Shown: positions 46,230-56,168, counted from the first letter of the stretch. The stretch: DNA of 64,000 nucleotides from an uncultured Paracoccaceae bacterium (GCA_937864535.1 CALMJS010000017.1:62001-126000), one strand, 5' to 3'. Translations and numbers: made by a program. The notes: a model not told the origin generated them from the sequence alone.

Positions 46230-47495
46230 CTAACGGCCCCTGCGGTCAATCAAATGTGCAAAGGACCCGGCCACACGGCCGAGGGTGAGCCCCATCGGGG
46301 GCAGGCTCTGGCCTTCGGCATCGGTGGCAGAGAACAGCGGATCGCCGTCCGTGCGCAGGGTCGTGGCATAGTGGAATTCATGCGCGGCCCAAGTACCGCC
46401 CCAAATCGGGTGGTTGCCTGTGACGGTACGATAGCCCAGATGCAGTTTGCGCTGCGCGAAAGAGGTCTCAAGCCTCAAGAGTCCAGCCATCGCATGGCGG
46501 TGTCCGTCGGCATCAACCAGCCCGTCGCCTAGCGTCATGTATCCACCGCATTCGCCATAAATATCAGTTGTTTGGGATGCGATGTTTATGTTTTTAATGA
46601 ATTGCGACGCGGCGATTTGCCCTGCATAGAGCTCTGGGTAGCCGCCGGGCAGATAGATCAGATCGGCCGCAGGAACGGGATCGTCCGCCAGCGGAGAAAA
46701 CGGCAGGACGGTCGCACCAGCCGCCTGCCAGCCGCGCAGAAGATGCGGATAGGCAAAGGCAAAGGCAACGTCGCTGGCGACCGCAATCCGCTGCGCCGGA
46801 GGTGTGATGGCTGGCGGTGCAGCCTGTGGCAGACCTGCTGCCAGCGACACCAGCGCATCCAGGTCGATATGGGTTTCGATCAGATCGGCAGTCCGGTCGA
46901 TAAAGTCGTCCAGATCGCTGCGTTCAGACGCCTGCACCAAACCCAGATGGCGCGAGGGATGTTCAACGCCGCTCGCCCGAGGGACGGCGCCGATCACCGG
47001 CAGACCCAGCGGCGCCAGCGCACGGCGCAGCATGGCTTCGTGTCGGGCAGAGCCGACCTTGTTCAGGATGACGCCCGCGACGGTGATTGTGGGATCAAAG
47101 CGGGCAAATCCTGCGACCAGCGCCGCGATCGACCCGGCCATTTTCGCGGCATCGACGATCAGAACCACCGGCAGGCCCAGATGGCGTGCCAGATCGGCGG
47201 TCGAGCCCTTGTTCTGTGGCGGTGCGCCGTCAAACAGGCCCATCGCGCCTTCGACCACCAGCACGCCCGGGCCGCTGGCCAATCCGCGCAGGCGCTCTGG
47301 CGTCATTGCCCAGGCGTCAAGGTTCAGGCAATCACTGCCCGATGCCCGCGCGTGAAACCGTGGGTCGATATAATCGGGGCCGGATTTCGCGCTGCGCACC
47401 TGCACGCCGCGCCGGGCCAAGGCCCGCAGAATCCCCAGCGTCAGCGTGGTCTTGCCCGACCCGGAGGCGGGCGCGGACAGGACCAGTCCCGTCAT
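46230..47495 (-). CDS. cobB: Cobyrinate/hydrogenobyrinate a,c-diamide synthase
   Basis: This enzyme amidates cobyrinic acid (or hydrogenobyrinic acid) at the a and c positions using glutamine. The 421-residue protein has the P-loop SGSGKTT (11-17), a PDYIDPRFHARASG segment and a class I glutaminase domain with C316 in YGECGGYM. It overlaps cobA by four bases (ATGA). The N-terminal P-loop and C-terminal glutaminase order is standard. Confidence 0.93.
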   Translation of the reverse strand: MTGLVLSAPASGSGKTTLTLGILRALARRGVQVRSAKSGPDYIDPRFHARASGSDCLNLDAWAMTPERLRGLASGPGVLVVEGAMGLFDGAPPQNKGSTADLARHLGLPVVLIVDAAKMAGSIAALVAGFARFDPTITVAGVILNKVGSARHEAMLRRALAPLGLPVIGAVPRASGVEHPSRHLGLVQASERSDLDDFIDRTADLIETHIDLDALVSLAAGLPQAAPPAITPPAQRIAVASDVAFAFAYPHLLRGWQAAGATVLPFSPLADDPVPAADLIYLPGGYPELYAGQIAASQFIKNINIASQTTDIYGECGGYMTLGDGLVDADGHRHAMAGLLRLETSFAQRKLHLGYRTVTGNHPIWGGTWAAHEFHYATTLRTDGDPLFSATDAEGQSLPPMGLTLGRVAGSFAHLIDRRGR

Positions 47496-48343
47496 GCGGA
47501 TTCGGCAGGGCGACCCCGTCCCAGAGGATCGAGGTTGCGCGGCGCGTGGCCCAAGGCCATGTTCTGCCAGTCCAGAACCTGACGCATCAGAACCGACCGT
47601 CCTACGCAGATAATTGCCGGCGGTTCCAGCGTGGCGGCGGCAATATCCGCCTCCATTGTGGCGAGGGTGGTTTCAAGCACCTGCTGGGCAGCGGTCGTGG
47701 CGTTTGTGACCACGGCTACAGGTTCATCCCCCGGTCGGCCCGCGTCGAGCAGGGCATCGCGGATCTGGGCGATATGCTTCATCCCCATGTAGATCACGAT
47801 TACCTGCGATCCCTTGGCGATGGACTGCCAGTCCAGCGATTGCGGGGTTTGCCCCGACTGGTCATGGCCGGTGACAAAGGTCACCGACTGGTTCACGTCG
47901 CGATGGGTGACCGGAATGCCCGCATAGGCCAATCCGCCGATCCCGGCGCTGATGCCCGGAATGATCCGCACAGGAACACCATGCTGGACAAGGGTCTGCG
48001 CCTCTTCGCCGCCACGGCCGAACACAAACGGATCGCCGCCCTTGAGCCGCAGGACGCGTTTGCCGGCCTTGGCCAGATCCACCAGATGAAGCGAGATATC
48101 CCGCTGCTTGGCGCTCGGCTTGCCGCCGCGTTTTCCCGCATAGAGATGTTCCGCCTGCGGGGCCCAGTCCAGAATGCTCTCTTGGACGAGGGCGTCGTAG
48201 ATCACCACGTCGGCCTGTCGCAAGGCGTTCAGCGCATGCAGGGTCAATAGGCCGGGATCGCCGGGACCGGCTCCGCAGAGCCAGACCCAACCGGGCTGAA
48301 GAACGGGCCATTCAAAGGCGGGGAGAGAAACAGAGTCGGTCAT
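47492..48343 (-). CDS. cobA: Uroporphyrinogen-III C-methyltransferase
   Basis: CobA makes precorrin-2 from uroporphyrinogen III using SAM. The 283-residue protein has the SUMT motif GAGPGDPGLLT near residue 24, DALV, and the YLVVTGH-like LRLKGGDPFVFGRGGEE segment. The GVTSASG-like region is present as GISAGIGG. The chosen ATG at 48343 lacks a strong ribosome site; the ORF extends 19 codons upstream. It diverges from cbiD across 96 bp. The short spacer has no visible cobalamin riboswitch. Confidence 0.93.
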   Translation of the reverse strand: MTDSVSLPAFEWPVLQPGWVWLCGAGPGDPGLLTLHALNALRQADVVIYDALVQESILDWAPQAEHLYAGKRGGKPSAKQRDISLHLVDLAKAGKRVLRLKGGDPFVFGRGGEEAQTLVQHGVPVRIIPGISAGIGGLAYAGIPVTHRDVNQSVTFVTGHDQSGQTPQSLDWQSIAKGSQVIVIYMGMKHIAQIRDALLDAGRPGDEPVAVVTNATTAAQQVLETTLATMEADIAAATLEPPAIICVGRSVLMRQVLDWQNMALGHAPRNLDPLGRGRPAESA

Positions 48344-48439
48344 AGGGCGGTTATGCCGCGCTTGGGTGCGACGTGAAAGACAGCAAACGACGAAACACAC
48401 CGGATTGGCGGCACCCGCGCTGGGACGTATAGTCGCCCC

Positions 48440-49489
48440 ATGACGACGATGACAGACAAACCGCTCAGACGCGGCTGGACGACAGGGGCCTGTGCCACCG
48501 CCGCGACGCGGGCGGCGCTGATGCGTTTATGGGGGGATGACTGGCCGGAAACGGTGCAAATTACCCTGCCGCGCGGGGAAGTTCCGACATTCGAGGTGGC
48601 CCATCGGGACAATGGCCCGGGCTGGGCCGAAGCGGGAATCATCAAGGATGCGGGCGATGACCCCGACGTCACGCATGGCGCGATGATCATTGCGCGGGTC
48701 GAGGCATCAGAGGGCGGCGTGGTTTTCGCAGCCGGTGACGGGGTCGGGACAGTCACCCGCCCCGGTTTGCCGATTGCGGTGGGCGAGCCTGCGATCAACC
48801 CGGTGCCGCGCAGCCTGATGGATGAAACCGTTGGCGATCTGGCGGCGGTCTATGGGCGCGCGCCAGATGTTCGGATCACCATCCGGATTCCCGGTGGTCA
48901 GGATTTGGCGGCGAAAACATGGAACCCCCGTCTGGGCATTGTCGGCGGGCTGTCGGTTCTGGGAACGACAGGGATTGTGCGGCCATTTTCCTGCGCCGCG
49001 TGGATTGCGTCGATCCATCGGGGCATTGATGTCGCACGGGCGGCCGGGCTGACTCATGTGGCGGGCTGTACGGGTGCGACCAGTGAACAGGTGGTGCAGG
49101 GCCTGTTCGGTCTGCCGGATGTGGCGATGCTGGATATGGGCGATTTCGCGGGCGGGATGCTGAAATACCTGCGCCGTCATCCGGTCGAGCGGGTGACCAT
49201 CGGCGGCGGGATCGGCAAGCTGGCGAAACTGGCCCAAGGGGCGCTGGACCTGCATTCCGGGCGCAGTCAGGTCGACTTTGCCCAGGTGGCGGAATGGACC
49301 TCTGATCCCCTCATGCGGAACATGAATACCGTCCTGCAAGCCTATACGATTAAAGGAAAAGAACTGGCAGATATCATCGCGTTGCGGGCCCGCGATCAGG
49401 CGGCGGCGATTTTGGGCAACGACTCTACCGTTGTGGATGTGGTCGTGATAGACCGCGCCGGAACGATTTTAGCACGGACAGATCAATGA
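48440..49489 (+). CDS. cbiD: Cobalt-precorrin-5B C1-methyltransferase
   Basis: CbiD methylates C-1 during corrin ring contraction in the anaerobic-type pathway. The 349-residue protein begins with the diagnostic RRGWTTGACATAATRAAL motif and has GGQDLAAKTWNPRLGIVGGLSVLGTTGIVRP-type family segments, including TVTRPGL (about 98-104). It overlaps cobK by four bases. CbiD is usually the anaerobic-route enzyme, and the CobK that follows is the matching reductase. Confidence 0.95.
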   Translation: MTTMTDKPLRRGWTTGACATAATRAALMRLWGDDWPETVQITLPRGEVPTFEVAHRDNGPGWAEAGIIKDAGDDPDVTHGAMIIARVEASEGGVVFAAGDGVGTVTRPGLPIAVGEPAINPVPRSLMDETVGDLAAVYGRAPDVRITIRIPGGQDLAAKTWNPRLGIVGGLSVLGTTGIVRPFSCAAWIASIHRGIDVARAAGLTHVAGCTGATSEQVVQGLFGLPDVAMLDMGDFAGGMLKYLRRHPVERVTIGGGIGKLAKLAQGALDLHSGRSQVDFAQVAEWTSDPLMRNMNTVLQAYTIKGKELADIIALRARDQAAAILGNDSTVVDVVVIDRAGTILARTDQ

Positions 49490-50196
49490 TCCTCTTGCTG
49501 GCAGGCACGACCGAAGCGCGCAAAATGGGCTGGCTCCTGGCGGACTACGGGATCGCGGCGGTCGCCACTTTGGCCGGTGAAACCAAGGTCCCCGCCGATT
49601 TGGGGATCGCGGTGGAAACCGGCGGTTTCGGCGGCGAGGACGGCTTTCGCGCGTTTTTGGCGCAGCGCGGTATCACCGGCGTGATCGACGCGACCCATCC
49701 CTTTGCCGTGCGCATCACCGAGCGGACCTATCGCATCTGCACGGAACTTGGGCTGCCTTACATGCAACTGATGCGGCCGCATTGGGAACCCGAACCGGAC
49801 GACACGTGGTTCATGGTCGACGATATGGCGCAGGTGGCGGATTTTGTCCCGCAGGGCGCACGGGTGCTGGTCGCCGCAGGGCGCAAGGCCGCCGAGGACC
49901 TGAGCCTGCCCGGGCGCGAGGTGTTTGTCCGCGTGATCGACCCCCAGCCCGAAAAGGACGGCGTGACCTGGATCGTCGGGCGTCCGCCGTTTTCTCTGGC
50001 CGAGGAGGTCGATCTGCTGCGAAGGCATCGTATCGACTGGATCATCGCGAAAAATGCGGGCGGGGCGGCGGATGGTAAATTGCTGGCGGCGCGGCAGTTG
50101 CACCTGCCGGTGGTGATGGTCAATCGCCCCCCTGCGCCGGTCACGCCTTGCCGCGAACGGGTGCAGGATGTTCTGGACTGGGTGATGGACCTATGA
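49486..50196 (+). CDS. cobK: Precorrin-6A / cobalt-precorrin-6A reductase
   Basis: CobK/CbiJ reduces (cobalt-)precorrin-6A with NADPH. The 236-residue protein has the GTTEAR N-terminal motif (about 7-12), GVIDATHPFAVRITERTY (about 65-82) and VAAGRKAAEDL. These match the family. It overlaps cbiD and the AlkA-like gene by four bases each (ATGA), so the genes are translated together. Confidence 0.92.
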   Translation: MILLLAGTTEARKMGWLLADYGIAAVATLAGETKVPADLGIAVETGGFGGEDGFRAFLAQRGITGVIDATHPFAVRITERTYRICTELGLPYMQLMRPHWEPEPDDTWFMVDDMAQVADFVPQGARVLVAAGRKAAEDLSLPGREVFVRVIDPQPEKDGVTWIVGRPPFSLAEEVDLLRRHRIDWIIAKNAGGAADGKLLAARQLHLPVVMVNRPPAPVTPCRERVQDVLDWVMDL

Positions 50197-50822
50197 TCGG
50201 GCGCATCATCCGAAGCGAGGACTGCGTTGCCGAAGGGGCCGAATGGCTGGCCGCGCGTAGCCCCGAGTTCGGACGCGCCTACGAGATGACCGGCCGCCTG
50301 CCACTGCGCCGGACGGATGACGGGTTTCATCGGCTGCTGTCGGCCATCGTCAGCCAACAGGTCAGCGTGGCGGCGGCCACCTCGATCTGGAACCGGGTCG
50401 AGGCGGCGGGCATGACCGACCAGGCCAAGGTCGCCATCGCCACCGAAGAGGACCTGCGCGCCTGTGGTCTGAGCCGACAAAAGGTGAAATACGCACAGGC
50501 GCTGGCGCGGGCGGGGATCGACTATATCGCCCTGCGCGAGGCTCCGCTGGATCAGGTGATTGCCACCCTGACGGCTGTGTCGGGAATCGGCATCTGGACC
50601 GCCGAAATCTATGCAATGTTCGCGCTGGGGCGGGCGGATGTGTTCGCGCCGGGAGATTTGGCCTTGCAAGAGGCGGCGCGCATGTTGTTCGAACTAGAGG
50701 AACGGCCCAAGGAAAAGGCGCTGCGGTCGATGGCCGAGGATTGGAGCCCGTGGCGCGCCGTGGCGGCGCGTCTGCTATGGGCCTATTACAAAGTAGAAAA
50801 AGAAAGAGAAGGTATCCGATGA
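50193..50822 (+). CDS. DNA-3-methyladenine glycosylase II (AlkA-like, HhH-GPD)
   Basis: The 209-residue protein is the short bacterial form without the N-terminal AlkA domain. It contains the helix-hairpin-helix LTAVSGIGIWTAEIY (126-140) and the catalytic aspartate D155 in FAPGDLAL. Such enzymes remove alkylated bases. It starts inside the cobK stop and overlaps the esterase gene (ATGA), an unexpected repair gene within a B12 operon. Confidence 0.9.
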   Translation: MIGRIIRSEDCVAEGAEWLAARSPEFGRAYEMTGRLPLRRTDDGFHRLLSAIVSQQVSVAAATSIWNRVEAAGMTDQAKVAIATEEDLRACGLSRQKVKYAQALARAGIDYIALREAPLDQVIATLTAVSGIGIWTAEIYAMFALGRADVFAPGDLALQEAARMLFELEERPKEKALRSMAEDWSPWRAVAARLLWAYYKVEKEREGIR

Positions 50823-51484
50823 CACGAGTGCTGAACGCTGGCCGGATCGAACCGGTCTCAGGGGAGATGCGGTCTGCGGTCGTGTTCCTGCATGGCTATG
50901 GCGCGAACGGGGCCGATCTGCTGGGGCTGGCGGATGTTCTGGGCGAACACCTGCCGGACACGCTGTTTGTGGCACCCGATGCGCCGGAACAGTGTGCCGG
51001 TGCGCCGTTCGGGTTCCAGTGGTTCCCGATTCCGTGGATCGACGGCTCCAGCGAAGAGGAATCGCGGCAGGGTCTCTATCGCGCGGCCGAGGATTTGAAC
51101 GCCTTTCTCGACGGGTTGATGGTGGACGAGGATCTGCTGCCGGAACAGGTGATGCTGTTCGGGTTTTCGCAGGGCACGATGATGTCGTTGCATGTCGCGC
51201 CGCGCCGCGAAGAGGCTGTCGCCGGCATCTGCGCGTTTTCGGGGCGGTTGCTCGAACCCGAACTTTTGGCGGACGAGACCGAGTGCAAGCCTGCGATTTT
51301 GCTGGTGCATGGCGATGCCGACGAGGTCGTGCCGGTGCAGGCCCTGCCGCAGGCCGCCGAGGCGCTGCAACAGGCCGGATGGAAAGAGGTCTACGCCCAT
51401 ATCATGAAGGGCACGGGCCACGGTATCGCGCAGGACGGTTTGTCGGTGGCTCTTGCGTTTATGCGCGAACGGCTGGGCTACTGA
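50819..51484 (+). CDS. Carboxylesterase/phospholipase-type hydrolase
   Basis: This 221-residue hydrolase belongs to the YpfH/phospholipase-carboxylesterase family. It has the FLHGYGANG oxyanion region (23-31), S117 in GFSQGT, D168 in HGDADEVV and H201 in GTGHGI. Members hydrolyse short acyl esters. The ORF upstream of the chosen ATG continues inside the AlkA-like gene and is not used. It is the last gene of the cbiD-cobK-alkA unit. Confidence 0.88.
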   Translation: MTRVLNAGRIEPVSGEMRSAVVFLHGYGANGADLLGLADVLGEHLPDTLFVAPDAPEQCAGAPFGFQWFPIPWIDGSSEEESRQGLYRAAEDLNAFLDGLMVDEDLLPEQVMLFGFSQGTMMSLHVAPRREEAVAGICAFSGRLLEPELLADETECKPAILLVHGDADEVVPVQALPQAAEALQQAGWKEVYAHIMKGTGHGIAQDGLSVALAFMRERLGY

Positions 51485-51575
51485 CCCCGCGACTGCCAAA
51501 GATTTTGGCAGTCTCTCGCCTCTTGCGTCATATCTTCGTGACCTTGCTGCCCTAAGTCGTTCTGAACGGTCTACG

Positions 51576-51612
51576 ATATGCTGTAGGGCTTGTCTGTTGC
51601 CCTACGACATAT
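51576..51612. repeat. Inverted repeat between the esterase and HNH genes
   Basis: ATATG-C-TGTAGGGC and GCCCTAC-GA-CATAT form a 14-base imperfect stem (GTAGGGC/GCCCTAC exact) with a nine-base loop. There is no T-run after it, so it is not a standard terminator. It could be an operator or an RNA-processing hairpin for the HNH gene 79 bp downstream. Confidence 0.6.
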
Positions 51613-51690
51613 ATAGTTAAGTTACGGCTGGGGCGGGTGCTCCCGCTCTGATGCCGCGACGGGCAGACAGAGCAGGGGAGAATTGCTCCG

Positions 51691-52275
51691 ATGGACGGCG
51701 ACTTTAGAACACATTTTGTCCGTGACCCTTCGGCGTTGCGACGACATCCGGCGCTGGTGCTCAATGCCGATTTCAGGCCATTGTCCTATTACCCGCTGTC
51801 ACTCTGGCCCTGGCAAGAGGCGGTCAAGGCGGCTTGGCTCGACCGCGTCGATATCGTCGCGACCTACGATGAAATCGTCCGAAGCCCCTCGACCGAGCTG
51901 AGAATCCCGTCGGTTGTTGTGCTCAAAGATTACGTCCAACCCCAAAAGCGCGTGGCCTTCACGCGCTTTAATCTTTTTCTGAGGGACGAATTTTCCTGCC
52001 AGTATTGCGGCGGCAAGGGGGATTTGACCTTTGACCACGTTATCCCGCGCGCCCGTGGCGGCATCACCAGTTGGGAAAACGTCGTGGCCGCCTGTGCGCC
52101 GTGCAACCTGCACAAGGGGTCCCGCAGTCTGCGTCAGTCGGGTCTGACCCTGCGCAAACAGCCGCGCCGACCCACCGCCGAAGAGTTGCGCAACCAAGGC
52201 CGCAAGTTTCCCCCCACGCATTTGCACGAAAGTTGGCTTGACTACCTGTATTGGGATGCAGAATTGGACGCATAG
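51691..52275 (+). CDS. HNH endonuclease-domain protein
   Basis: This 194-residue protein carries the HNH fold: a CxxC zinc pair (C103, C106), D115-H116 in DHVIPRARGG, N130 in SWENV, and the second CxxC (C135, C138). This is the single HNH form widespread in Alphaproteobacteria, outside restriction systems. The role is unknown, but DNA nicking or repair is likely. A GGGGAG site lies 10-15 bases before the ATG. It shows no phage or restriction neighbour. Confidence 0.85.
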   Translation: MDGDFRTHFVRDPSALRRHPALVLNADFRPLSYYPLSLWPWQEAVKAAWLDRVDIVATYDEIVRSPSTELRIPSVVVLKDYVQPQKRVAFTRFNLFLRDEFSCQYCGGKGDLTFDHVIPRARGGITSWENVVAACAPCNLHKGSRSLRQSGLTLRKQPRRPTAEELRNQGRKFPPTHLHESWLDYLYWDAELDA

Positions 52276-52343
52276 GTAGCAATTGGCTTTCATTCCGCGG
52301 TACCGTGGCTAGACTTTTATTCAGGCACAGGGTAACAGGGCGA

Positions 52344-52357
52344 CGTTAGCGCTAACG
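52344..52357. promoter_or_regulatory. LacI-family-type operator upstream of zwf-pgl-pgi
   Basis: CGTTAGCGCTAACG is a perfect 14-base palindrome 28 bp before the zwf start. Its core GTTAGCGCTAAC differs at one base from GTTAGCGTTAAC before edd (1915-1926). Confidence 0.7.
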
Positions 52358-52385
52358 CGCAGTCGGACTAATAGCGGAGAACAGT

Positions 52386-53840
52386 ATGGTTTCGCGCGTC
52401 ATTCCGGTCGAGGCATTCGACCTAGTGATCTTTGGCGGTACGGGCGATCTGGCCCGGCGCAAAATTCTGCCCGGTCTATTCCGGCGGTTTCTCTCGGGGC
52501 AAATGACCGACGATTCCCGGATCATCGGCGCGGCGCGTGCCGATCTGGACGCTGCGGGGTTCCGCACGCTGGTGGCAGAGGCGATCGCCGAATTTGGCGG
52601 CAAAGAGGCCAAAGAGACCGCGGCCATCGCCAAGTTTCTGGAGCGTCTGGATTATGTGTCCATCGACGCCACGGGCGACGGCGGCTGGACCCAGATGCAT
52701 GACCTGATGCGCGACGGTGTCGTACGGGCGTTCTATTTCTCGGTCGCGCCCAGCCTGTTTGGCGCGATTGCCGAACGTCTGCACGGCTACAACATCGCCA
52801 ACGACCAGAGCCGCATCGTGGTGGAAAAGCCCTTTGGCCGGGACCTGGAAACCGCCCGGGCGCTGAACGCGACGCTGGCGCAGCATTTCAACGAAACGCA
52901 AATCTATCGCATCGACCACTATCTGGGCAAAGAAACCGTCCAGAACCTGATGGCGGTGCGCTTTGGCAACGTCCTGTTCGAACCGCTGTGGAACAACCAC
53001 TACATCGACCACATCCAGATCACCGTTGCCGAAACCGTCGGCGTTGGCGGGCGCGGGGCCTATTACGACAAATCTGGCGCAATGCGGGATATGGTGCAAA
53101 ACCACCTGATGCAGCTGTTGTGTCTGATCGCGATGGAGCCGCCGAACATGTTCGAGGCGGATGCCGTCCGCGATGAAAAGCTCAAGGTCATTCGCGCCCT
53201 GCAGCGGGTGGATCACCATCACATCGTGCGGGGTCAGTACGACCGCGACGGCGACAAACAATCCTACCGCGAAGATGCGGAAAACCCGCGTTCCTTCACC
53301 GAGAGCTTTATCGCGCTCAAGTGCCACATTAACAACTGGCGCTGGTCGGGCGTGCCGTTCTATCTGCGGACCGGTAAGAAAATGAAGTCGCGCGCGTCGG
53401 AAATCGCTGTGGTCTACAAGGACCTTGGCCATTCGATTTTCGAAGGTGACGAGGCCCGCCACCGCAATATTCTGGCCATTCGTTTGCAACCGAACGAAGG
53501 CATCGACCTTCAGGTGACGATCAAGGAGCCGGGTCCGGGCGGCATGCGTCTGATCGATGTGCCGCTGGATATGTCCTTTGCCGATGCTCTCGGGCCTGAC
53601 GCCGAGGAGGTGCCGGACGCCTATGAACGGTTGATCATGGATGTGATCCGGGGCAATCAGACGCTGTTCATGCGCGGCGACGAGGTCGAGGCGGCCTGGG
53701 CATGGACCGATCCGCTGATCCGCGATTGGGAACGCCGCAATGACGTGCCCAAGCTCTATGATCAGGGATCGACGGGGCCGGATGATGCGCTGATGCTGAT
53801 GCACCGTGACGGGCGTCGCTGGCGCGACATCAAGGGCTGA
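52386..53840 (+). CDS. zwf: Glucose-6-phosphate 1-dehydrogenase
   Basis: Zwf oxidises glucose-6-phosphate to 6-phosphogluconolactone with NADP. The 484-residue protein has the Rossmann GGTGDLA (17-23), EKPFG (147-151) and the active-site RIDHYLGKE (175-183). It is the first gene of zwf-pgl-pgi, with the LacI-type palindrome just upstream. Together with edd-eda it forms a full ED route. Confidence 0.97.
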   Translation: MVSRVIPVEAFDLVIFGGTGDLARRKILPGLFRRFLSGQMTDDSRIIGAARADLDAAGFRTLVAEAIAEFGGKEAKETAAIAKFLERLDYVSIDATGDGGWTQMHDLMRDGVVRAFYFSVAPSLFGAIAERLHGYNIANDQSRIVVEKPFGRDLETARALNATLAQHFNETQIYRIDHYLGKETVQNLMAVRFGNVLFEPLWNNHYIDHIQITVAETVGVGGRGAYYDKSGAMRDMVQNHLMQLLCLIAMEPPNMFEADAVRDEKLKVIRALQRVDHHHIVRGQYDRDGDKQSYREDAENPRSFTESFIALKCHINNWRWSGVPFYLRTGKKMKSRASEIAVVYKDLGHSIFEGDEARHRNILAIRLQPNEGIDLQVTIKEPGPGGMRLIDVPLDMSFADALGPDAEEVPDAYERLIMDVIRGNQTLFMRGDEVEAAWAWTDPLIRDWERRNDVPKLYDQGSTGPDDALMLMHRDGRRWRDIKG

Positions 53841-53866
53841 ACCGGGACGCAGGGAAAGGAAAATCG

Positions 53867-54538
53867 ATGGAACTGGTGGAATACGCCGACGTCGAAATGA
53901 TGATGATCGATCTGGCGAACGTCATCGCCGGAGAGCTGCGCGAAACGCTGGCGGTCGAGGAGATGGCCAGCCTTGCTGTACCCGGTGGCACCACGCCCGG
54001 TCCGATCTTTGACACGCTGTGCGGCGTCGATCTGGACTGGGGGCGGGTCAATGTCCTGCTGACAGATGAACGCTGGGTGCCCGAGTCCTCGGATCGGTCG
54101 AACACGCGGCTGTTGCGGGAACGGCTGCTGGTGGATCGCGCGGCCGCGGCGACCTATCTGCCGCTCTTTGCCGAGGGTGGTTCGGCCGAAGAGATGCTGC
54201 CGCAGTTGTCGCAGGCCATCGCGCCGGCCCTGCCGCTTTCGGTGTGTTTGTTGGGGATGGGCGCGGACATGCACACGGCCTCGATTTTCCCCGGTGCGGA
54301 CCGGCTGCACGATGCGCTGAACGGGTCGGATATCCTCTATCCCATGCGGGCGCCGGGTGCGCCGGAACCACGGATCACCCTGTCTGCACATGTGCTGCGG
54401 CAGGCGGTTCGTCGGCACATCGTGATTACCGGCGACGCCAAGCGGGCCGCTTTGGACGCCGCTCTGAAACTCTCTCCGTCCGAGGCGCCGGTAGCGGCGG
54501 TCCTCTCGGGCGCAACCGTACATTGGGCACGCGCATGA
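53867..54538 (+). CDS. pgl: 6-phosphogluconolactonase
   Basis: Pgl hydrolyses 6-phosphogluconolactone to 6-phosphogluconate. The 223-residue DevB-type protein has [15 protein letters not shown] (about 36-50), LLTDERWVP (about 64-72) and [14 protein letters not shown] (about 127-140), the family motifs. It lies 26 bp after zwf and overlaps pgi by four bases. Confidence 0.95.
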   Translation: MELVEYADVEMMMIDLANVIAGELRETLAVEEMASLAVPGGTTPGPIFDTLCGVDLDWGRVNVLLTDERWVPESSDRSNTRLLRERLLVDRAAAATYLPLFAEGGSAEEMLPQLSQAIAPALPLSVCLLGMGADMHTASIFPGADRLHDALNGSDILYPMRAPGAPEPRITLSAHVLRQAVRRHIVITGDAKRAALDAALKLSPSEAPVAAVLSGATVHWARA

Positions 54539-56139
54539 CCTTGTTTTCTGCACTTAAATCACATTTGGCATCTGTCGCTGACCGCCGGATCGACAGTCTG
54601 GTCGATGCGGACCGCGCTGCGGCGTTTTCTGCCACGTGCGGCGATATGGTGTTGGATTATTCCAAGACCAACATCGATGCGACGGGCCGGGCGCTGTTGA
54701 TCGACCTGCTGGACGCAACCGGCGTCGCGGCCAAGCGCGATGCGATGTTTGCAGGCCGCAAGATCAACGAGACCGAGGGCCGCGCGGTTCTGCACACGGC
54801 GCTGCGCAATCTGGACGGCGGCGCGGTCAAGGTTGACGGCAAGGACGTGATGCCGGGTGTGCGTGAAACACTGGCCCGGATGCGCAGCTTTGCCGAGGAT
54901 GTCCGCAGCGGAGCGATTTCCGGTCAGGGCGGCAAGATCACCGATGTGATCAATATCGGGATCGGCGGGTCTGACTTGGGTCCGGCGATGGCCTATCGGG
55001 CGCTACGTCCCTATGTGGACGGGCCGCGCTGCCACTTTGTGTCCAACGTGGACCCGGCTGACATTGCCCAGGTGATGGAGGTTTGCGACCCTGAAACCAC
55101 GCTGGTGATCGTCGCCTCGAAGACCTTTACCACCATCGAGACCATGATGAACGCCAAGACGGCGAAATCGTGGATGTCGGAACATGTGACCGACCCGTCT
55201 GCGCAATTCGCGGCGCTCTCGACGGCGATGGACAAAACCGCGGCCTTTGGCATTCCGGCGGCGCGGGTCTTCGGGTTCGAAGACTGGGTCGGTGGCCGCT
55301 ATTCGATGTGGGGACCGATCGGCCTGTCGCTGATGATCGCGGTCGGACCGGACCATTTCGATGCGTTTTTGCGCGGTGGACAGGCGATGGACCAGCATTT
55401 CTGCACGACAGAATGGTCGGAAAACCTGCCCGCACTGTTGGCGCTCGTGGGGATTTGGCACAATCAGGTTTGCGGCTATGCCAGCCGCGCTGTGCTGCCC
55501 TATGACAACAACCTCGCCCGTCTGCCTGCCTATTTGCAGCAGCTCGAAATGGAGTCCAATGGCAAGGGCGTGAGCATGAATGGCGCCGATCTGCCATTCG
55601 ACAGTGGACCGGTGGTCTGGGGCGAACCCGGCACCAATGGCCAGCACGCCTTCTATCAGTTGATCCATCAGGGCACGCGGGTGATCCCCTGCGAATTCCT
55701 CGTGGCGGCGCGCGGTCATACCGATGACCTGCACGATCAGCACCAGTTGCTGGTCGCCAACTGTCTGGCCCAGTCCGAAGCCCTGATGAAGGGGCGTTCG
55801 CTGGACGAGGCCCGTGGCAAGGTCGCCGGTAAATTCGACGGCGCCGAACTGGAGCGTCAGGCGCGCCACCGCGTGTTCCCCGGCAACCGTCCGTCGATCA
55901 CCATCGCCTATCAGCAGCTCACGCCGTTTGTTCTGGGGCAGATCATCGCCCTGTATGAACACCGCGTCTTTGTCGAAGGTGTTGTGCTGGGCATCAATTC
56001 CTATGACCAGTGGGGCGTTGAATTGGGCAAGGAACTGGCCACCGCGCTGCAGCCGATTGTCGAAGGTAAGGCCTCGGCAGAGGGCAAGGACGGATCGACG
56101 GCGGCCTTGGTCGGATATCTTCAGTCCAAGGGACTGTAA
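54535..56139 (+). CDS. pgi: Glucose-6-phosphate isomerase
   Basis: Pgi interconverts glucose-6-P and fructose-6-P, so it feeds fructose-phosphates back into the oxidative branch. The 534-residue length from the ATG in the pgl stop is normal. [16 protein letters not shown] (142-157), the [12 protein letters not shown] segment and [13 protein letters not shown] near the C-terminus are diagnostic. It ends at a strong terminator. Confidence 0.97.
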   Translation: MTLFSALKSHLASVADRRIDSLVDADRAAAFSATCGDMVLDYSKTNIDATGRALLIDLLDATGVAAKRDAMFAGRKINETEGRAVLHTALRNLDGGAVKVDGKDVMPGVRETLARMRSFAEDVRSGAISGQGGKITDVINIGIGGSDLGPAMAYRALRPYVDGPRCHFVSNVDPADIAQVMEVCDPETTLVIVASKTFTTIETMMNAKTAKSWMSEHVTDPSAQFAALSTAMDKTAAFGIPAARVFGFEDWVGGRYSMWGPIGLSLMIAVGPDHFDAFLRGGQAMDQHFCTTEWSENLPALLALVGIWHNQVCGYASRAVLPYDNNLARLPAYLQQLEMESNGKGVSMNGADLPFDSGPVVWGEPGTNGQHAFYQLIHQGTRVIPCEFLVAARGHTDDLHDQHQLLVANCLAQSEALMKGRSLDEARGKVAGKFDGAELERQARHRVFPGNRPSITIAYQQLTPFVLGQIIALYEHRVFVEGVVLGINSYDQWGVELGKELATALQPIVEGKASAEGKDGSTAALVGYLQSKGL

Positions 56140-56142
56140 GAC

Positions 56143-56168
56143 AAAAGCGGGCCTAGGCCCGCTTTTTT
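56143..56168 (+). terminator. Terminator of zwf-pgl-pgi
   Basis: AAAAGCGGGCC and GGCCCGCTTTT form a perfect stem around a TA loop, followed by TTTTTTAT. The next 100 bp up to the fasciclin gene shows nothing else. Confidence 0.93.

Noticed and set aside
48344-48439. Cobalamin riboswitch between cobA and cbiD
   Set aside because: The 96-bp spacer is too short for the aptamer and contains no B12-box-like sequence.
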